In this document: positions 8,407 through 19,500 of the stretch, piece by piece | Layout: each line of letters opens with the position of its first letter | How positions within the stretch are numbered: the first letter of the stretch is position 1 | Source: Terriglobia bacterium | Lineage (GTDB): Bacteria; Acidobacteriota; UBA6911 | Assembly (NCBI GenBank): GCA_020072565.1 | Contig: JAIQGI010000005.1 | Span: 160,099-224,098 of the forward strand | Reading direction: 5' to 3' | Length of the DNA stretch: 64,000 nucleotides | The notes under the pieces: model-generated | Told to the model about the DNA's origin: nothing | The model's database searches: none | Seen by the model: the letters and a program-made list of their open reading frames with translations, nothing else | Made by a program: the position numbers and the translations under genes

Positions 8407-9159
8407 TCAAAGCTCCAGCTTTCCATGATATTCCATATCCTTCAATTTGAACTTGGCCTTGGTCGTCACTTCGTCAATGGTGAATTCGACGGTCACTTCA
8501 TTGTCGTTGATCCCAATGGTATTTTTTCTGCTGAACAGGAGATACAGGCCCGGACCCTGGTGTGTGCTGACGACCATGATTCGGTCCGGCGGAATGGCTT
8601 GCCTGCCGCTGTATTTGATCGAAGGATTCCGAAGAACCGGCAGACCCGCGTTGGGATTCGCATCCGTCGGAGAGCCGCCAATTCTTTGCTCTTCCTTCGT
8701 CTGGGCGCCTCGCACGCCGGAGCCGGATGCGTCTGATGGGCCGCCGCGTCTGGGGCCGCGAAGCTGGAACCCGGTAAGAGACACCACATAATTCTCCTGC
8801 AACACCTTTTCAATCTCCGCGGGAAAGGCGAGTCGCTGGCGGGCAAGCGCCGCCCGGACCGGTGCTGCTCCTTCCCAGCGCACGACAATCGGGGGAACCG
8901 CCGGGCCCACGGGCAAACCGCCGCCCATCCCTCTGCCTCCCCTGCCGCCTCCTCCTGCCCCGGCACCTCCGCCCATGCCATCCCCTCCGGCTGGGAATCC
9001 TACCGTTTGGATCACAAACGACTTTGCCCAGGGAGATTTCGTCAGCATCTTGGTGACCTCATCGTTGCTCCATTGACTCGGATCTTTTGCCTTCCAAAAG
9101 TCTGCGGCGGACAGCGATACTGCGAAGAGGGCGATAGGGCAAAGCGGCAATCGTTTCAT
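8407..9159 (-). CDS. Secreted hypothetical protein with glycine-rich segment
   Basis: The 250-residue protein starts at MKRLPLCPIALFAVSLSAA (9159), which has AGGAGA 7 bases upstream. The signal peptide is followed by DFWKAKDPSQWSNDEVTKMLTKSPWAK. That motif recurs at the N-terminus of uncharacterised secreted proteins of Acidobacteriota (general knowledge, not searched). A glycine-rich tract (about residues 57-80) separates it from a mixed alpha/beta region ending KFKLKDMEYHGKLEL. No catalytic motif was recognised. It is one of the better taxonomic pointers in the window. Confidence 0.7.
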   Translation of the reverse strand: MKRLPLCPIALFAVSLSAADFWKAKDPSQWSNDEVTKMLTKSPWAKSFVIQTVGFPAGGDGMGGGAGAGGGGRGGRGMGGGLPVGPAVPPIVVRWEGAAPVRAALARQRLAFPAEIEKVLQENYVVSLTGFQLRGPRRGGPSDASGSGVRGAQTKEEQRIGGSPTDANPNAGLPVLRNPSIKYSGRQAIPPDRIMVVSTHQGPGLYLLFSRKNTIGINDNEVTVEFTIDEVTTKAKFKLKDMEYHGKLEL

Positions 9160-9430
9160 GGCAATCTCCTTTCCTCGACAACGAGGCGTATGCGGCAAGA
9201 ATAAACGCATCGCAGGGCTTCAAAGTCAAACCATAAATGGCTTCTACAGGCATCAACGGGAATCGCCTGACTTCATGGATCGCTGAGATCAAGCCCCGTG
9301 CGAGGGATCCGCTCTCGGTCACCTTCATGGTGAAATCCGCGCCCGGCACAGACAGAACGGACAGCAGCAGAGCGAGCAGGACGGCATGCGATCGAGTGGA
9401 CATGAGTCGAATCAACACGGGGAAATACAC
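9059..9430 (-). CDS. Doubtful small secreted protein (possibly truncated)
   Basis: The minus-strand frame has a good signal peptide (MSTRSHAVLLALLLSVLSVPGADF at its N-terminal end) followed by about 60 residues without a known motif. Its 3' part overlaps the start of the preceding secreted protein by about 100 bases. The upstream ribosome-binding sequence is weak. It could be the surviving 5' end of a broken secreted-protein gene rather than a working gene. Confidence 0.3.
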   Translation of the reverse strand: MYFPVLIRLMSTRSHAVLLALLLSVLSVPGADFTMKVTESGSLARGLISAIHEVRRFPLMPVEAIYGLTLKPCDAFILAAYASLSRKGDCHETIAALPYRPLRSIAVRRRLLEGKRSESMEQR

Positions 9431-9444
9431 CTTTCAGCATAATC

Positions 9445-11400
9445 TCACTTTGCGACGATCTCGATGACGGCGACGGTGTAGGGGGGCAGGTCCACCGTCA
9501 GGTCCCGCGCATAAGGGATCATATTTTGAACGGCTTTGATTCTATCTGGATTCTCCAGCGACGGGGCGTCCATAAGTCCGGCCATCACCGTGTAAATCAC
9601 AACCTCAGCGTTCGCGGGGACAGCGGAACCCTGCAGACGGGCGAGCAGGGTATTGCGGTTGCCCTCATAGTTCACCGCCTTGATGACGATCCGCTTGCCG
9701 TCGGCACTACCGGCGGCAATGGCATCGAACGTACCGGGCCGCCAGTCCTCCGGTTTCATCTGCGCGATGTCGTCGAAGAAGGCCTTGCGGTTCGGAATAT
9801 CCCGGAAGGTGCCGGATGTGGAGGCAAAGTGCTTCGGCGCGTAGTGCTCGCGGAAGAGTTTCTCGACGACGTAGCCCGAACCGGGGAACCAGGTCATGTG
9901 GTCGTGATAGATGAACGCGCGCCACAGCGGGTCGTCCGTCGTATTTCGCAGAAGCAAAGCGGGACAGCTCATGGCCAGCCCGGGACTGAGCCTCTCGTAC
10001 AGCATCAGACTGCCTGCGGTGTGCAATCCGGACCGCCAGTCGTAGGTCCGGCAGAGACTCCATTCCAGGACCGCCAATTTGATTTGCGGGTGCTTCGACG
10101 CGCGGATGTAGTCCCGCAGCTTGACGAGGTATTCTTGAATGCGGAGCAGCCCCGTCTGAAATTTTTCGTTCTCATACTCGTAGTTGTGACAGCCGAGGAT
10201 GTCGAAATTGTCGCCGGCCAGATCAATGATCTTCTCGCTCCAGCCCATGTCGTTCGACCGCTTCTGCCCGCACGCGAATATCTTCGCTTCCGGCGCAATC
10301 TTCCGCAGCCGGCTGCCATACACGTTGACGATCTCGGCGTACTGCTCGGGCGTCAGACTGTGGTTCATCGGCTCATTGTCGATCTGGAAGTACTTAACTT
10401 TGTAGGGTTCGGCGTGCCCATTGGCCGCTCGCTTTTTGCCCCACTCCGTCGCCGGCGGATCGTTCAGGTAATGCACCCAGTCCATGGCGTCCTGCACCAT
10501 TTCCGGGTCGATACTCGTCGCGGCGAAAACGATCAGCGGCTCGGTGTTGAGCTGCCGGCAGAGTTCCAGGAATTCGTCGGTGCCGAAGCCGTAGTAGTCG
10601 GAGTACCCGCCCCAGATCGTGTTGGGATGGTACTTCCGGGAGACGTGGGGACCGATGCCGTCCTTCCAGTTATAGATGGAGGCGAAGGATCCGCCGGGCC
10701 AGCGGATGAAGGGAGGCTTCAGGCCGCGAAGGGCTTCGACCAGATCGGAACGTAGCATGCCGTTCTTCCGCAGGTCGGCCCGCATCATCGATATGAAGTC
10801 CAACAGAATGGCCCCGGTGCCGGCAGCGGCGATTTCAACCGTTGCCTGTCCGTCGGTTCTCTTGCAGGAGAACCCGTAGCGGACTTCTTGCCAGGCCGAG
10901 CCGGACGTCGCCAGCGGCACTTCCGCCACGAGCTTGCCATCGGAGCCTTTCACCCGGAAGGCAGTTTTCACCGCGCCCTGTACGGGTTTGATCCAGACGG
11001 ACCCGTTGTACTCGTATCCGGCCTGCACATAGATGCGGCCCTGCCGAATTCCGGCCGTGCCGTCGTTGACTTCGATGCGCGCGCTCCTTTCGCCGTTTTC
11101 AAACTTCACCTCCGCGAGCTGAACGGCGCCGTGATCTGCGAACGGTTTCCAATAAGTCTCGAAATCCTTCCCCTCGAACCCGCAGCCCTGAATTTGTTCG
11201 GCGAACAGCCCGTCGACCACGGAGTGGTTGATATGTTCGAGGAAGTGGCCGTAGATGGCTTCCTCGATGTTTCCCATCACGCGGTCGGTGTCCACCTGGA
11301 GAATGGCCACTCCCGGATCCCCCGTCGCCGCACCTCCTGCACTCAAAGACAGCAGCGCGACAGCAAGGAGAATAATACAAGCCACGTTTTTGGATGGCAT
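9445..11400 (-). CDS. Secreted alpha-L-arabinofuranosidase, GH51
   Basis: The 651-residue protein has a signal peptide (MPSKNVACIILLAVALLSLSAGG). A carbohydrate-binding-like insert covers about residues 85-205. The rest is the GH51 (beta/alpha)8 barrel with C-terminal beta domain. The acid/base is Glu343 in FQIDNEPMN and the nucleophile is Glu446 in AVLEWSL. PFIRWPGGSFAS and YGFGTDEFLELCRQLN are further family marks. The enzyme removes arabinofuranosyl side chains from arabinoxylan or arabinan. A purine-rich GGAAGTGGTGAAAG precedes the ATG. It is followed about 45 kb inside the same hydrolase-rich region by no dedicated regulator, and lies directly downstream of the CE6 esterase gene on the same strand. 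Confidence 0.92.
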   Translation of the reverse strand: MPSKNVACIILLAVALLSLSAGGAATGDPGVAILQVDTDRVMGNIEEAIYGHFLEHINHSVVDGLFAEQIQGCGFEGKDFETYWKPFADHGAVQLAEVKFENGERSARIEVNDGTAGIRQGRIYVQAGYEYNGSVWIKPVQGAVKTAFRVKGSDGKLVAEVPLATSGSAWQEVRYGFSCKRTDGQATVEIAAAGTGAILLDFISMMRADLRKNGMLRSDLVEALRGLKPPFIRWPGGSFASIYNWKDGIGPHVSRKYHPNTIWGGYSDYYGFGTDEFLELCRQLNTEPLIVFAATSIDPEMVQDAMDWVHYLNDPPATEWGKKRAANGHAEPYKVKYFQIDNEPMNHSLTPEQYAEIVNVYGSRLRKIAPEAKIFACGQKRSNDMGWSEKIIDLAGDNFDILGCHNYEYENEKFQTGLLRIQEYLVKLRDYIRASKHPQIKLAVLEWSLCRTYDWRSGLHTAGSLMLYERLSPGLAMSCPALLLRNTTDDPLWRAFIYHDHMTWFPGSGYVVEKLFREHYAPKHFASTSGTFRDIPNRKAFFDDIAQMKPEDWRPGTFDAIAAGSADGKRIVIKAVNYEGNRNTLLARLQGSAVPANAEVVIYTVMAGLMDAPSLENPDRIKAVQNMIPYARDLTVDLPPYTVAVIEIVAK

Positions 11401-11504
11401 TCTTTCACCACTTCCATTTGCTTGAATTACCCAAGCTCTCAGAGAGAGGCGTCGCCTCCAGCTTCTGGCAAAACGTTGTCCATTTACATTCGCCGCATTG
11501 CAGG

Positions 11505-12482
<978 letters not shown>

Positions 12483-12514
12483 CTAGCAAAGCCCCGTTCG
12501 AAGTGTCAACATGC

Positions 12515-12827
12515 AACCAGGGGTACAAGTCCGAGCCCGGCCGCATCCATCCTGAGACGGTTCCCGCCGAAGCGCCCAACGTGTTCAAGCGTCTCGGGGC
12601 CAACACCTACGTGTCGCAGTATGATGTTTACGGCGTCCGCCCCAACAACTGGGGTTCAGCGAAACCAGCGACTTCGTGCACTATAAGAATCTGGGGCATT
12701 TCAACGAAGGCGTGATGAAGGGAGCGAACTTCGGACGCCCGAAGCACGGTGCTGTGACCTGCCTGACGCCGGATGAAAATTACAGGCTGCCGCTCAATAT
12801 TGGAAGGTGGACATCAAGCAGGAGTGA
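12515..12827 (+). pseudogene. GH43 beta-xylosidase/arabinofuranosidase, C-terminal remnant with two frameshifts
   Basis: Three successive plus-strand frames together give GYKSEPGRIHPETVPAE, NVFKRLGANTYVSQYDVYG, RPNNWG, then SDFVHYKNLGHFNEGVMK, PKHGAVTCLT and finally QAAAQYWKVDIKQE-stop at 12825-12827. This is the characteristic end of a GH43 family protein (SETxDFV..LGxFNEGVMK..SPKHGAVIHLT). The first shift is near 12655, where one T appears missing in ggttcagc. The second is near 12777, where one A appears missing in gaaaattacag. The N-terminal catalytic part is absent. Confidence 0.7.
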
Positions 12828-12970
12828 GGGTAAAGATGAACGCAAGCCTTGTCCGGACCTCACTTTGTTGGTAGATGATCCCCGATACGATTTGGTAGAA
12901 TCCGGTTGTCGCCATAGACTTGCCTTGGTGTTCGCAGCGACCAACACACGGCTGGCTGGAAGGACAAACC

Positions 12971-15900
12971 ATGAAAACGAAAATCAATCTTGTGCTAATG
13001 TTCGCACTGGCGCTCACGCTGATTGGCGCCACATTCACGTTGACGTTGGCGACACAGGTCGGAGCGGGAGCCAATGTTCCTCCACCCAGGCCGCAAGGCC
13101 CATGTGACATCTACGCCGCTGCAGGCGCCCCCTGCGTGGCCGCCCACAGCTCCACGCGCGCGCTGTACGCCTCCTACAACGGCCCGCTCTACCAGGTCAT
13201 GCGCCAGTCGGACGGCAAGACCTTAGACATTGGCGTCGTCCAGCCATCCGCGGGGGATGCGGGCGGATACGCCAACGCGGCCGCGCAGGACGCGTTTTGC
13301 GCCAACACGTACTGCTGGATCGCCACCCTCTACGATCAGTCCGGCAAGGGCAACCACCTCACCCAGGCGCCCCGCGGCGGATTCAGCGGCCCGGCCATGG
13401 GTGGGTTTAACAACATCCCGGTCGCCGATATGGCGCCCGTTACAATCATGGGCCACAAGGCCTACGGCGTCTTCATCGCACCGGGCATGGGCCTCCGCCA
13501 GGACGACCCGAAGGGCACCGCAGTCGACGACCAGGCCGAGGGGCAGTACTGGGTCATTAGCGGCCACCACTACAACTCCGGTTGCTGCTACGACTACGGC
13601 AACGCCGAGACCGACAGCCGGGACGACGGCAACGGGACCATGGAAACCACCTACTTCGGCAACGCCACCGCCTGGTATCGCGGGCCCGATCCCGGCCCGT
13701 GGATCATGACCGACCAGGAAAACAACCTGGTGGGTTGCGTCAACGCGGATGGATCCAAATTCTGCAAAGACCTGCCGAGCATCACCTGGCGGTTCGTGAC
13801 CGCCATGGCCGATGGCGAACCGCACCACTGGAGATCCATGGGCGGCGACGCGCAGAAGGGCGGCCTGCAGGTCATGTTCGACGGACCGCGCGTCAACGCC
13901 ACCTATGACCCGATGCGCAAGCAGGGAGCCATCCTCCTGGGCAACGGCGGCGACAACAGCAACGGCTCGCAGGGCACCTTCTATGAGGGGGCGATGACGG
14001 CCGCAGGCACCTTCCCGGCACAGGAGACCAACCAGAAAGTGCAGGACAACGTCGTGGCCGCCAAGTACGACGTGCAGCGGCTGAGCCTGGCGCCGGCGTC
14101 GGCAACTGCCAAGCCGCCGGGACTCCAGACGTTTTCACCGGGTTCCTCGCAGGACACTACGGTGACGTTCACCAATACCACGGGGGCGCCCGCGGTGGGA
14201 GTCGAGTTGAGCATTTCCGTGCCCAACAAGCAGTGGACCACCATCGTTGCGGGCACCAGCAAGACGTCGGCGACGTTCGCTGATGCGGTCGCGCCAGGTG
14301 CGAGCGTGAGCGCAAACTTTAAGGTCACTTCGGGGCCGGCGGCCTTCAACGGCAACCTGGTCGGCCGCGCCTCGTGGACAAACCGGACGACCGGCGAGAA
14401 GCAATCCGAGACAACGGTCGAGAAGGTGCGGAACGTCAGCTCGATCAAGATCAACGAGTTCCGCATTAACGCTGGTTCTCCCGCCAACCCGACGGACTCG
14501 TTCGTTGAGCTCTACAATGCCGGCGCCGGCACCGTCGACATCTCCAACTGGACCCTGACCCACCACCCGACCCAGCAGCCGATCTTCTCTTCGGTGAAGA
14601 TCCCGGCCGGGACGAAGCTCGCGGCTCGCGGCTTCTACCTGCTCGGCCTGGCCAACTCCGGGCTGGCGGTCCCCGCGCAAAAGGGTGATACAACCATCTA
14701 CGTCAGGAGCACGGCCGGCATGTCGGTCGGCGATACGATTGAAATCGACACCGGCTCCGCTGTGGAAACCCGCAAGATCGCAGGCATCGGAACTGCGGCC
14801 GGCAACAGCACGACGCTGTGGCAACCCCTCCCCGACGGTCCAGTGATCACGATCCCCGTCGGTTCGACCATCGTGCCTTTCACCGGCGCGGGCGGCGCTT
14901 TCGGCGGCGGAGGCGGCTTGGCAGTCGAGGTCGGCCAGAAGATCGGCATTGGCTATGGCGCCACCTACCCCGCCGTCGCAAAAGCCGCTGAAAAATACGA
15001 GGTGGTCACGGTCACAGCAGTCGGCAAGCAGGGCACGCAAGCCTGGCTGTCCGCGGACGCGAAAGCCAGCGATACCAACATCAAGGTATCATCCGTCGCC
15101 AACATCTCCGTTGGTGACAAGATCAGATTGGACATCGACAGCGTTGGACATGGGATCGAGACCGTCACGGTCACGAAAGTCGGCACGCAATCGGCATTCA
15201 ACCCCAACAACGTTCGTAAGGGGGATCCGGGCACAGGCCTTGACCTGGCCGAACCGCTCAAGTTCAACCATGCGGCCAACATCCCCTTCAGCGTAAGAGG
15301 AACGGGGATCAGCTTCCAGCCGGCCACAGCCTTTGCCCACTCGAGCAACGAGCCCATCCTGCCGCTCGGAACCGGCATCACGCTCGACCAGCCCCTGGCC
15401 AACGGCCACGCGATCGATGCGGTTGTGCGTGACGAGAAGGTCACGACCGCGGGCTACCAGGGGACGCAGAAGCCCAACCAGTGGTTCGGGGGGCCCGCCC
15501 TCTCCAACGCCGGCAGCATGGTGCTGCGTGACGCCACTGGCCTGGTCGTCGACAGCCTCAATTACGGCGGCCTCGTTGATCCGTGGGCCGCCGAGGGTTA
15601 CCAAGCCGAATCCGGATCAGGGAAGAATGGCTGCAGCGTGCCTGCGCCCGGCGGGGGCAGGGGGGGCTTCGGCGGGCGGGGCGGTTCGCCCACCGCCACG
15701 CCCAATAGGAGCGCGGGCCGCTTCCCGGACGGCCTCGACGCCGATAGTAACTGCACCGATTTCCTGTTGCAGGCCGCCACCACCCTGTCGGCCGCTTCGG
15801 CCGCCGGCGCGGACAATATCAAAGTCGCCAGCGTGGCGGACTTTGCCACCGGCCAGGCGATTATGATTGATACCGGCGCGAGCCTCGAGACCGCCGTCAT

Positions 15901-16126
15901 CGCGACGGTCGGCACGGCAGGCGCCACCACGGTGGGCGCCGCTACCGTCGTGGGCGCAACCGTGATCCCTGTCGCCGGCGGGATGGGAGAGGCGCCCCTG
16001 GAGGCGGCCCTGGCCGCGGTGGTCCTGGCGGCGGTGCCACCATCACCGTCGCCGTGCCGCTCAAGTCTGCGCACGCGGCGGGCGCACAGGTCTCCGGCAC
16101 TGGTATCACCCTCACCGCTGCATTGA
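12971..16126 (+). CDS. Secreted GH54 alpha-L-arabinofuranosidase with lamin-tail domain (copy 1), frameshifted near the 3' end
   Basis: The start MKTKINLVLMFALALTLIGA at 12971 has AAGGA upstream and gives a signal peptide. Residues about 42-375 form a GH54 (ArabFuran-catal) domain: GPCDIYAAAGAPCVAAHSSTR, YDQSGKGNHL, nucleophile Glu225 in GTMETTYFG and acid/base Asp328 in NGGDNSNGSQGTFYEG. A NEW3-like beta domain follows (about 395-490), then a lamin-tail domain (IKINEFRIN...SFVELYNAGAGTVDISNW, about 495-570). The rest is repeats of a STxxMSVGDTIEID...ETxxI type. The last 46 codons are in the wrong frame. A -1 shift near 15986 restores TITVAVPLKSAHAAGAQVSG to a stop at 16212. It should release arabinose from arabinoxylan side chains. 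Confidence 0.85.
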   Translation: MKTKINLVLMFALALTLIGATFTLTLATQVGAGANVPPPRPQGPCDIYAAAGAPCVAAHSSTRALYASYNGPLYQVMRQSDGKTLDIGVVQPSAGDAGGYANAAAQDAFCANTYCWIATLYDQSGKGNHLTQAPRGGFSGPAMGGFNNIPVADMAPVTIMGHKAYGVFIAPGMGLRQDDPKGTAVDDQAEGQYWVISGHHYNSGCCYDYGNAETDSRDDGNGTMETTYFGNATAWYRGPDPGPWIMTDQENNLVGCVNADGSKFCKDLPSITWRFVTAMADGEPHHWRSMGGDAQKGGLQVMFDGPRVNATYDPMRKQGAILLGNGGDNSNGSQGTFYEGAMTAAGTFPAQETNQKVQDNVVAAKYDVQRLSLAPASATAKPPGLQTFSPGSSQDTTVTFTNTTGAPAVGVELSISVPNKQWTTIVAGTSKTSATFADAVAPGASVSANFKVTSGPAAFNGNLVGRASWTNRTTGEKQSETTVEKVRNVSSIKINEFRINAGSPANPTDSFVELYNAGAGTVDISNWTLTHHPTQQPIFSSVKIPAGTKLAARGFYLLGLANSGLAVPAQKGDTTIYVRSTAGMSVGDTIEIDTGSAVETRKIAGIGTAAGNSTTLWQPLPDGPVITIPVGSTIVPFTGAGGAFGGGGGLAVEVGQKIGIGYGATYPAVAKAAEKYEVVTVTAVGKQGTQAWLSADAKASDTNIKVSSVANISVGDKIRLDIDSVGHGIETVTVTKVGTQSAFNPNNVRKGDPGTGLDLAEPLKFNHAANIPFSVRGTGISFQPATAFAHSSNEPILPLGTGITLDQPLANGHAIDAVVRDEKVTTAGYQGTQKPNQWFGGPALSNAGSMVLRDATGLVVDSLNYGGLVDPWAAEGYQAESGSGKNGCSVPAPGGGRGGFGGRGGSPTATPNRSAGRFPDGLDADSNCTDFLLQAATTLSAASAAGADNIKVASVADFATGQAIMIDTGASLETAVIATVGTAGATTVGAATVVGATVIPVAGGMGEAPLEAALAAVVLAAVPPSPSPCRSSLRTRRAHRSPALVSPSPLH

Positions 16127-16212
16127 CCCGGGCGCATGACAGCGGGGCGCAAGTCGCCAACAATGTTCCCACGCCTGGAGCTTCCAACCAGTATTCCAGC
16201 CGCCGTCGTTGA
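15987..16212 (+). other. -1 frame continuation of GH54 copy 1
   Basis: From about 15987 the frame one base back reads RGAPGGGPGRGGPGGG, then ATITVAVPLKSAHAAG and ITLTAALTRAHDSGAQVANN, ending at a TGA at 16210-16212. Its repeat pattern continues the upstream module, whereas the zero frame becomes arginine and proline rich. This is therefore the native C-terminal coding sequence, separated by a one-base loss or reached by frameshifting. Confidence 0.65.
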
Positions 16213-16321
16213 AGGCGCCTGTGGAACTGGGTAGTGCGCTGAATCCTTGTGACTGACCTGGTGGCGGCCTCGAAAGAATTCCCGGCCGCCACTGGACCAC
16301 GTCTTATCTTCCATGAACTGA

Positions 16322-16513
16322 ATTGGACTTGAAGCTCCTAGCGAGGAAGAGGCAGCCAAGTTCCTTATTCTGGTCGAGGCGTTTTGTTGTCAGCGAGAGC
16401 CGGTCTGCCGGTTCTCGCGGCAACTCGGCCGCTTCAATCAGCACCTGGCGCAGGGCCTCTGCGCGGAACTCCTGCGACGACGGCGACGCTCATTGAAATC
16501 AGAAATGGAATAG
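16322..16513 (+). pseudogene. Unrecognised C-terminal gene fragment
   Basis: A 63-codon plus-strand frame with no start (a stop lies just upstream at 16319-16321) reads EEEAAKFLILVEAFCCQRE, then RFSRQLGRFNQHLAQGLCAELLRRR. It is helix-rich and looks coding, but I do not recognise the family. It lies between the two GH54 genes and is probably debris. Confidence 0.25.
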
Positions 16514-16561
16514 CATCCCGGGGCTCTAATAAGCAGCCACGGCAAGGCGATCAGGATAAAT

Positions 16562-19500
16562 GTGAAAACGAGAATCGATATTGTGAGAATGCTTGTACTG
16601 GCGCTCACACTGGTTGGCGCCACGTTGACGATGGCTACACCGGACGGGGCGGAGCCGCCCCGGCAGCAGGGCCCGTGTGACATCTATGGCGCAGCGGGCA
16701 CCCCCTGCGTAGCCGCCCACAGCACCACGCGCGCGCTGTACGCCTCCTACAACGGCCCGCTCTACCAGGTCAAGCGCCAGTCGGACGGCAAAACCTTGGA
16801 CATTGGCGTCGTCCAGCCCGTCGCGTCGCCGGTCCCGGATGCGGGCGGACACGCCAATGCGGCCGCGCAGGACGCGTTCTGCGCCAATACGACCTGCGTC
16901 ATCAACCTCATCTACGACCAGTCCGGCAAGGGCAACCACCTTTACCAGGCGCCCCCAGGCACATTCAAGGGCCCGGCGAAGGGCGGATTTGACACGCAAC
17001 CGATCGCGGATATGGCGCCAATTACGATCGGCGGCCACGAGGCCTACGGCGTCTACATCATGCCGGGCATGGGATTCCGCAACAACAATGCCACCGGCAT
17101 CGCGATCAATGACGAGCCGGAGGGCATCTACTACGTCATAGACAGCACACACTACGACAGCGGCTGCTGCTTTGACTACGGCAACTCCTCGACGAACGGC
17201 CGTGCCGTGGGCACAGGCACCATGGAAACCACCTATTACGGCACCGCAACCGCCTGGGGCAGCGGTAGCGGCCCCGGCCCATGGATCATGGCCGACATGG
17301 AAGCCGGCCTGTTCTCCGGATACAACGGGAAGCAGAATATCGCCGATCCGACCATCGATTCCTGGCGGTTCGTGACCGCCGTCGTCGACGGCGGTGGCGG
17401 CAACAAATGGGATCTCCGCGGCGGCAACGCGCAGAAGGGCGGCCTGACGACCTTCTACAGCGGAATTCGACCCGGCTCACTTACCAACAACAGCTATTAC
17501 CCGATGCACAAGCAGGGGGCCGTCCTCCTGGGCACTGGCGGGGACAACGGCAACGGTTCGTCTGGCACCTTCTATGAGGGTGTGATGACGACCGGCTATC
17601 CGACCGAAGCCACCACAGATGCCGTGCAGGCCAACATCGTGGCTGCCAAGTACGAAGTGCAGCGCGTGGGGCTGTCGCGGGTCACGACGTTCACGCCGAA
17701 ATCGGCGCAGGACGTCACCGAGACTTTCACGAATACCACGGGGGCGCCCGCGGCGGGCGTCAAGTTGAGCATATTCGCGCCCACGGGGTGGACCGCCTTG
17801 GCCTCAGGCGCCACCGGCGCGTCGCTGACGTTCAGCGCCCCGGTCGCGCCGGGTGCGAGCGTGAGCGCGACCTTCAAGGTCGCCTCGCCGGCGACGACCG
17901 GAGCCGGCTTCCTGACCGGCAAATCCGAGTGGACGGACCCGGCGACCCGCAGGACGCAATTTGAGACAACTACTGCGAGAGTGCGGAACGTCCTCCCGAT
18001 CAAGATCAACGAGGTCCGCTTCAGCACCAGCACCAACGCGACCAACCAGTTCATCGAGCTATACAACGCCTCCGCCAGCACCGTCGACCTCTCCAACTGG
18101 AGCCTGATCAACACCCAAAGCCAGTGGGCCCCTGTCAAGCTGGCGACGATCCCGGCCGGGACGAAGCTCGCGGGCAACGCCTTCTACTTGCTTGGCCTCT
18201 CCAACTCGGGACTGGCAGCCCCCGCAAGCCGAGGGACGACCACCATCAACGTCAGAAGCACCACCGGCTTCGAGGTCGGCCAGCAGATCGACATCGATGG
18301 CGAGACCTGCACGATCGTAACCGTCGGGACGGCAGCCACGGCCATGACGACGCTGTTCGTGCCCGTGTCCACGGGGCCGTGGATCACCATCCCCGCCGGC
18401 TCGACCAACCTGCCTGTCACGAGCTCGATCGGCTTCGCGGTCGGCCAGAAGATCGGCATCGACATCGGCGGCAACTACGAACTGGCCACAGTCACCGCGG
18501 CCGGCAAGGCGGCCACGCAAACGACCCTGTCGGCGGCGGCGGTCGCGGGGGCTACCAACATCAAGATCGCAGCCAACGCCAACATGACGGTCGGTGACAC
18601 GCTGACGGTCGGCACCGGCGGACGCAAGGAGCTCGTCACGGTTGCGAGCGTCGGCACCACCGGCGCGAGCGGCACGGGCGTCGATTTGGCCGCACCGCTG
18701 AAGTTCGACCACATGTCAGGCGTTGACGTGTCCGATGCGGGGACGGGGATCAGCTTCTCGCCGGCTACGAGCTTCCCGCACGTAAGCGGCGACGCGGTAC
18801 AGGCGCTGGGAAGCGGCATCACGCTCGACAGCCCCCTGGTCAACGCCCACGCGTACGGCGCGGCCGTGGTCAACCCCCTGGCCACAACGGTAGGCTACCA
18901 GGGGCCGCAGGCGCCCAATCAGTGGTTCGGGAGCAACCTCTCCACCAGGGCCGGCTCGATCGCACTGACGGATGCCGGCGGCGTGGTGGTCGTCGATGCC
19001 ATGGTCTACGGATCCCAGCAGAGCAGCTCGAGCGGTAACGGGACCATCGCCAGCCCCGAGATTGCCACCCTCGAGGCCGACCAAGGCAAGGGTGGCTGCA
19101 TCGTGGTGGTGCCCAGCCCGGCCAATGGCGCCGGCAGGAGCCGGGGCCGCTTCCCGGACGGTCTCGACACCGACAGCAACTGCACCGATTTCCTGTTGCA
19201 GCCCGCCACCACCCTGTCGGCCGCTTCGGCCGCCGGCGCGAACAATATCAAAGTCGCCAGCGTGGCAGGCTTTGCCGCCGGCCAGGCGATTATGATTGAT
19301 ACCGGCGCGAGCCTCGAGACCGCCGTCATCGCGACGGTCGGCACGGCAGGCGCCACCACGGTGGGCGCCGCTACCGTCGTGGGCGCAACCGTGATCCCTG
19401 TCGCCGGCGGGATGGGAGTGGCGCGAACCAGGAGACGGCGGTTGTCGTCTCCGCCACCGGCGGCAGAGGCGGCGCCACAATCACCGTTGCCGCACCGCTC

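Noticed and set aside
9526..10755. 409-codon plus-strand ORF opposite the GH51 gene
   Set aside because: Antisense shadow of a confidently identified GC-rich gene; no ribosome-binding site, low-complexity composition and no motif.
13223..13828. 201-codon minus-strand ORF inside GH54 copy 1 (and similar ones in copy 2)
   Set aside because: Valine/Gly-rich antisense shadow repeated in both paralogues because the genes are related; no start signal.
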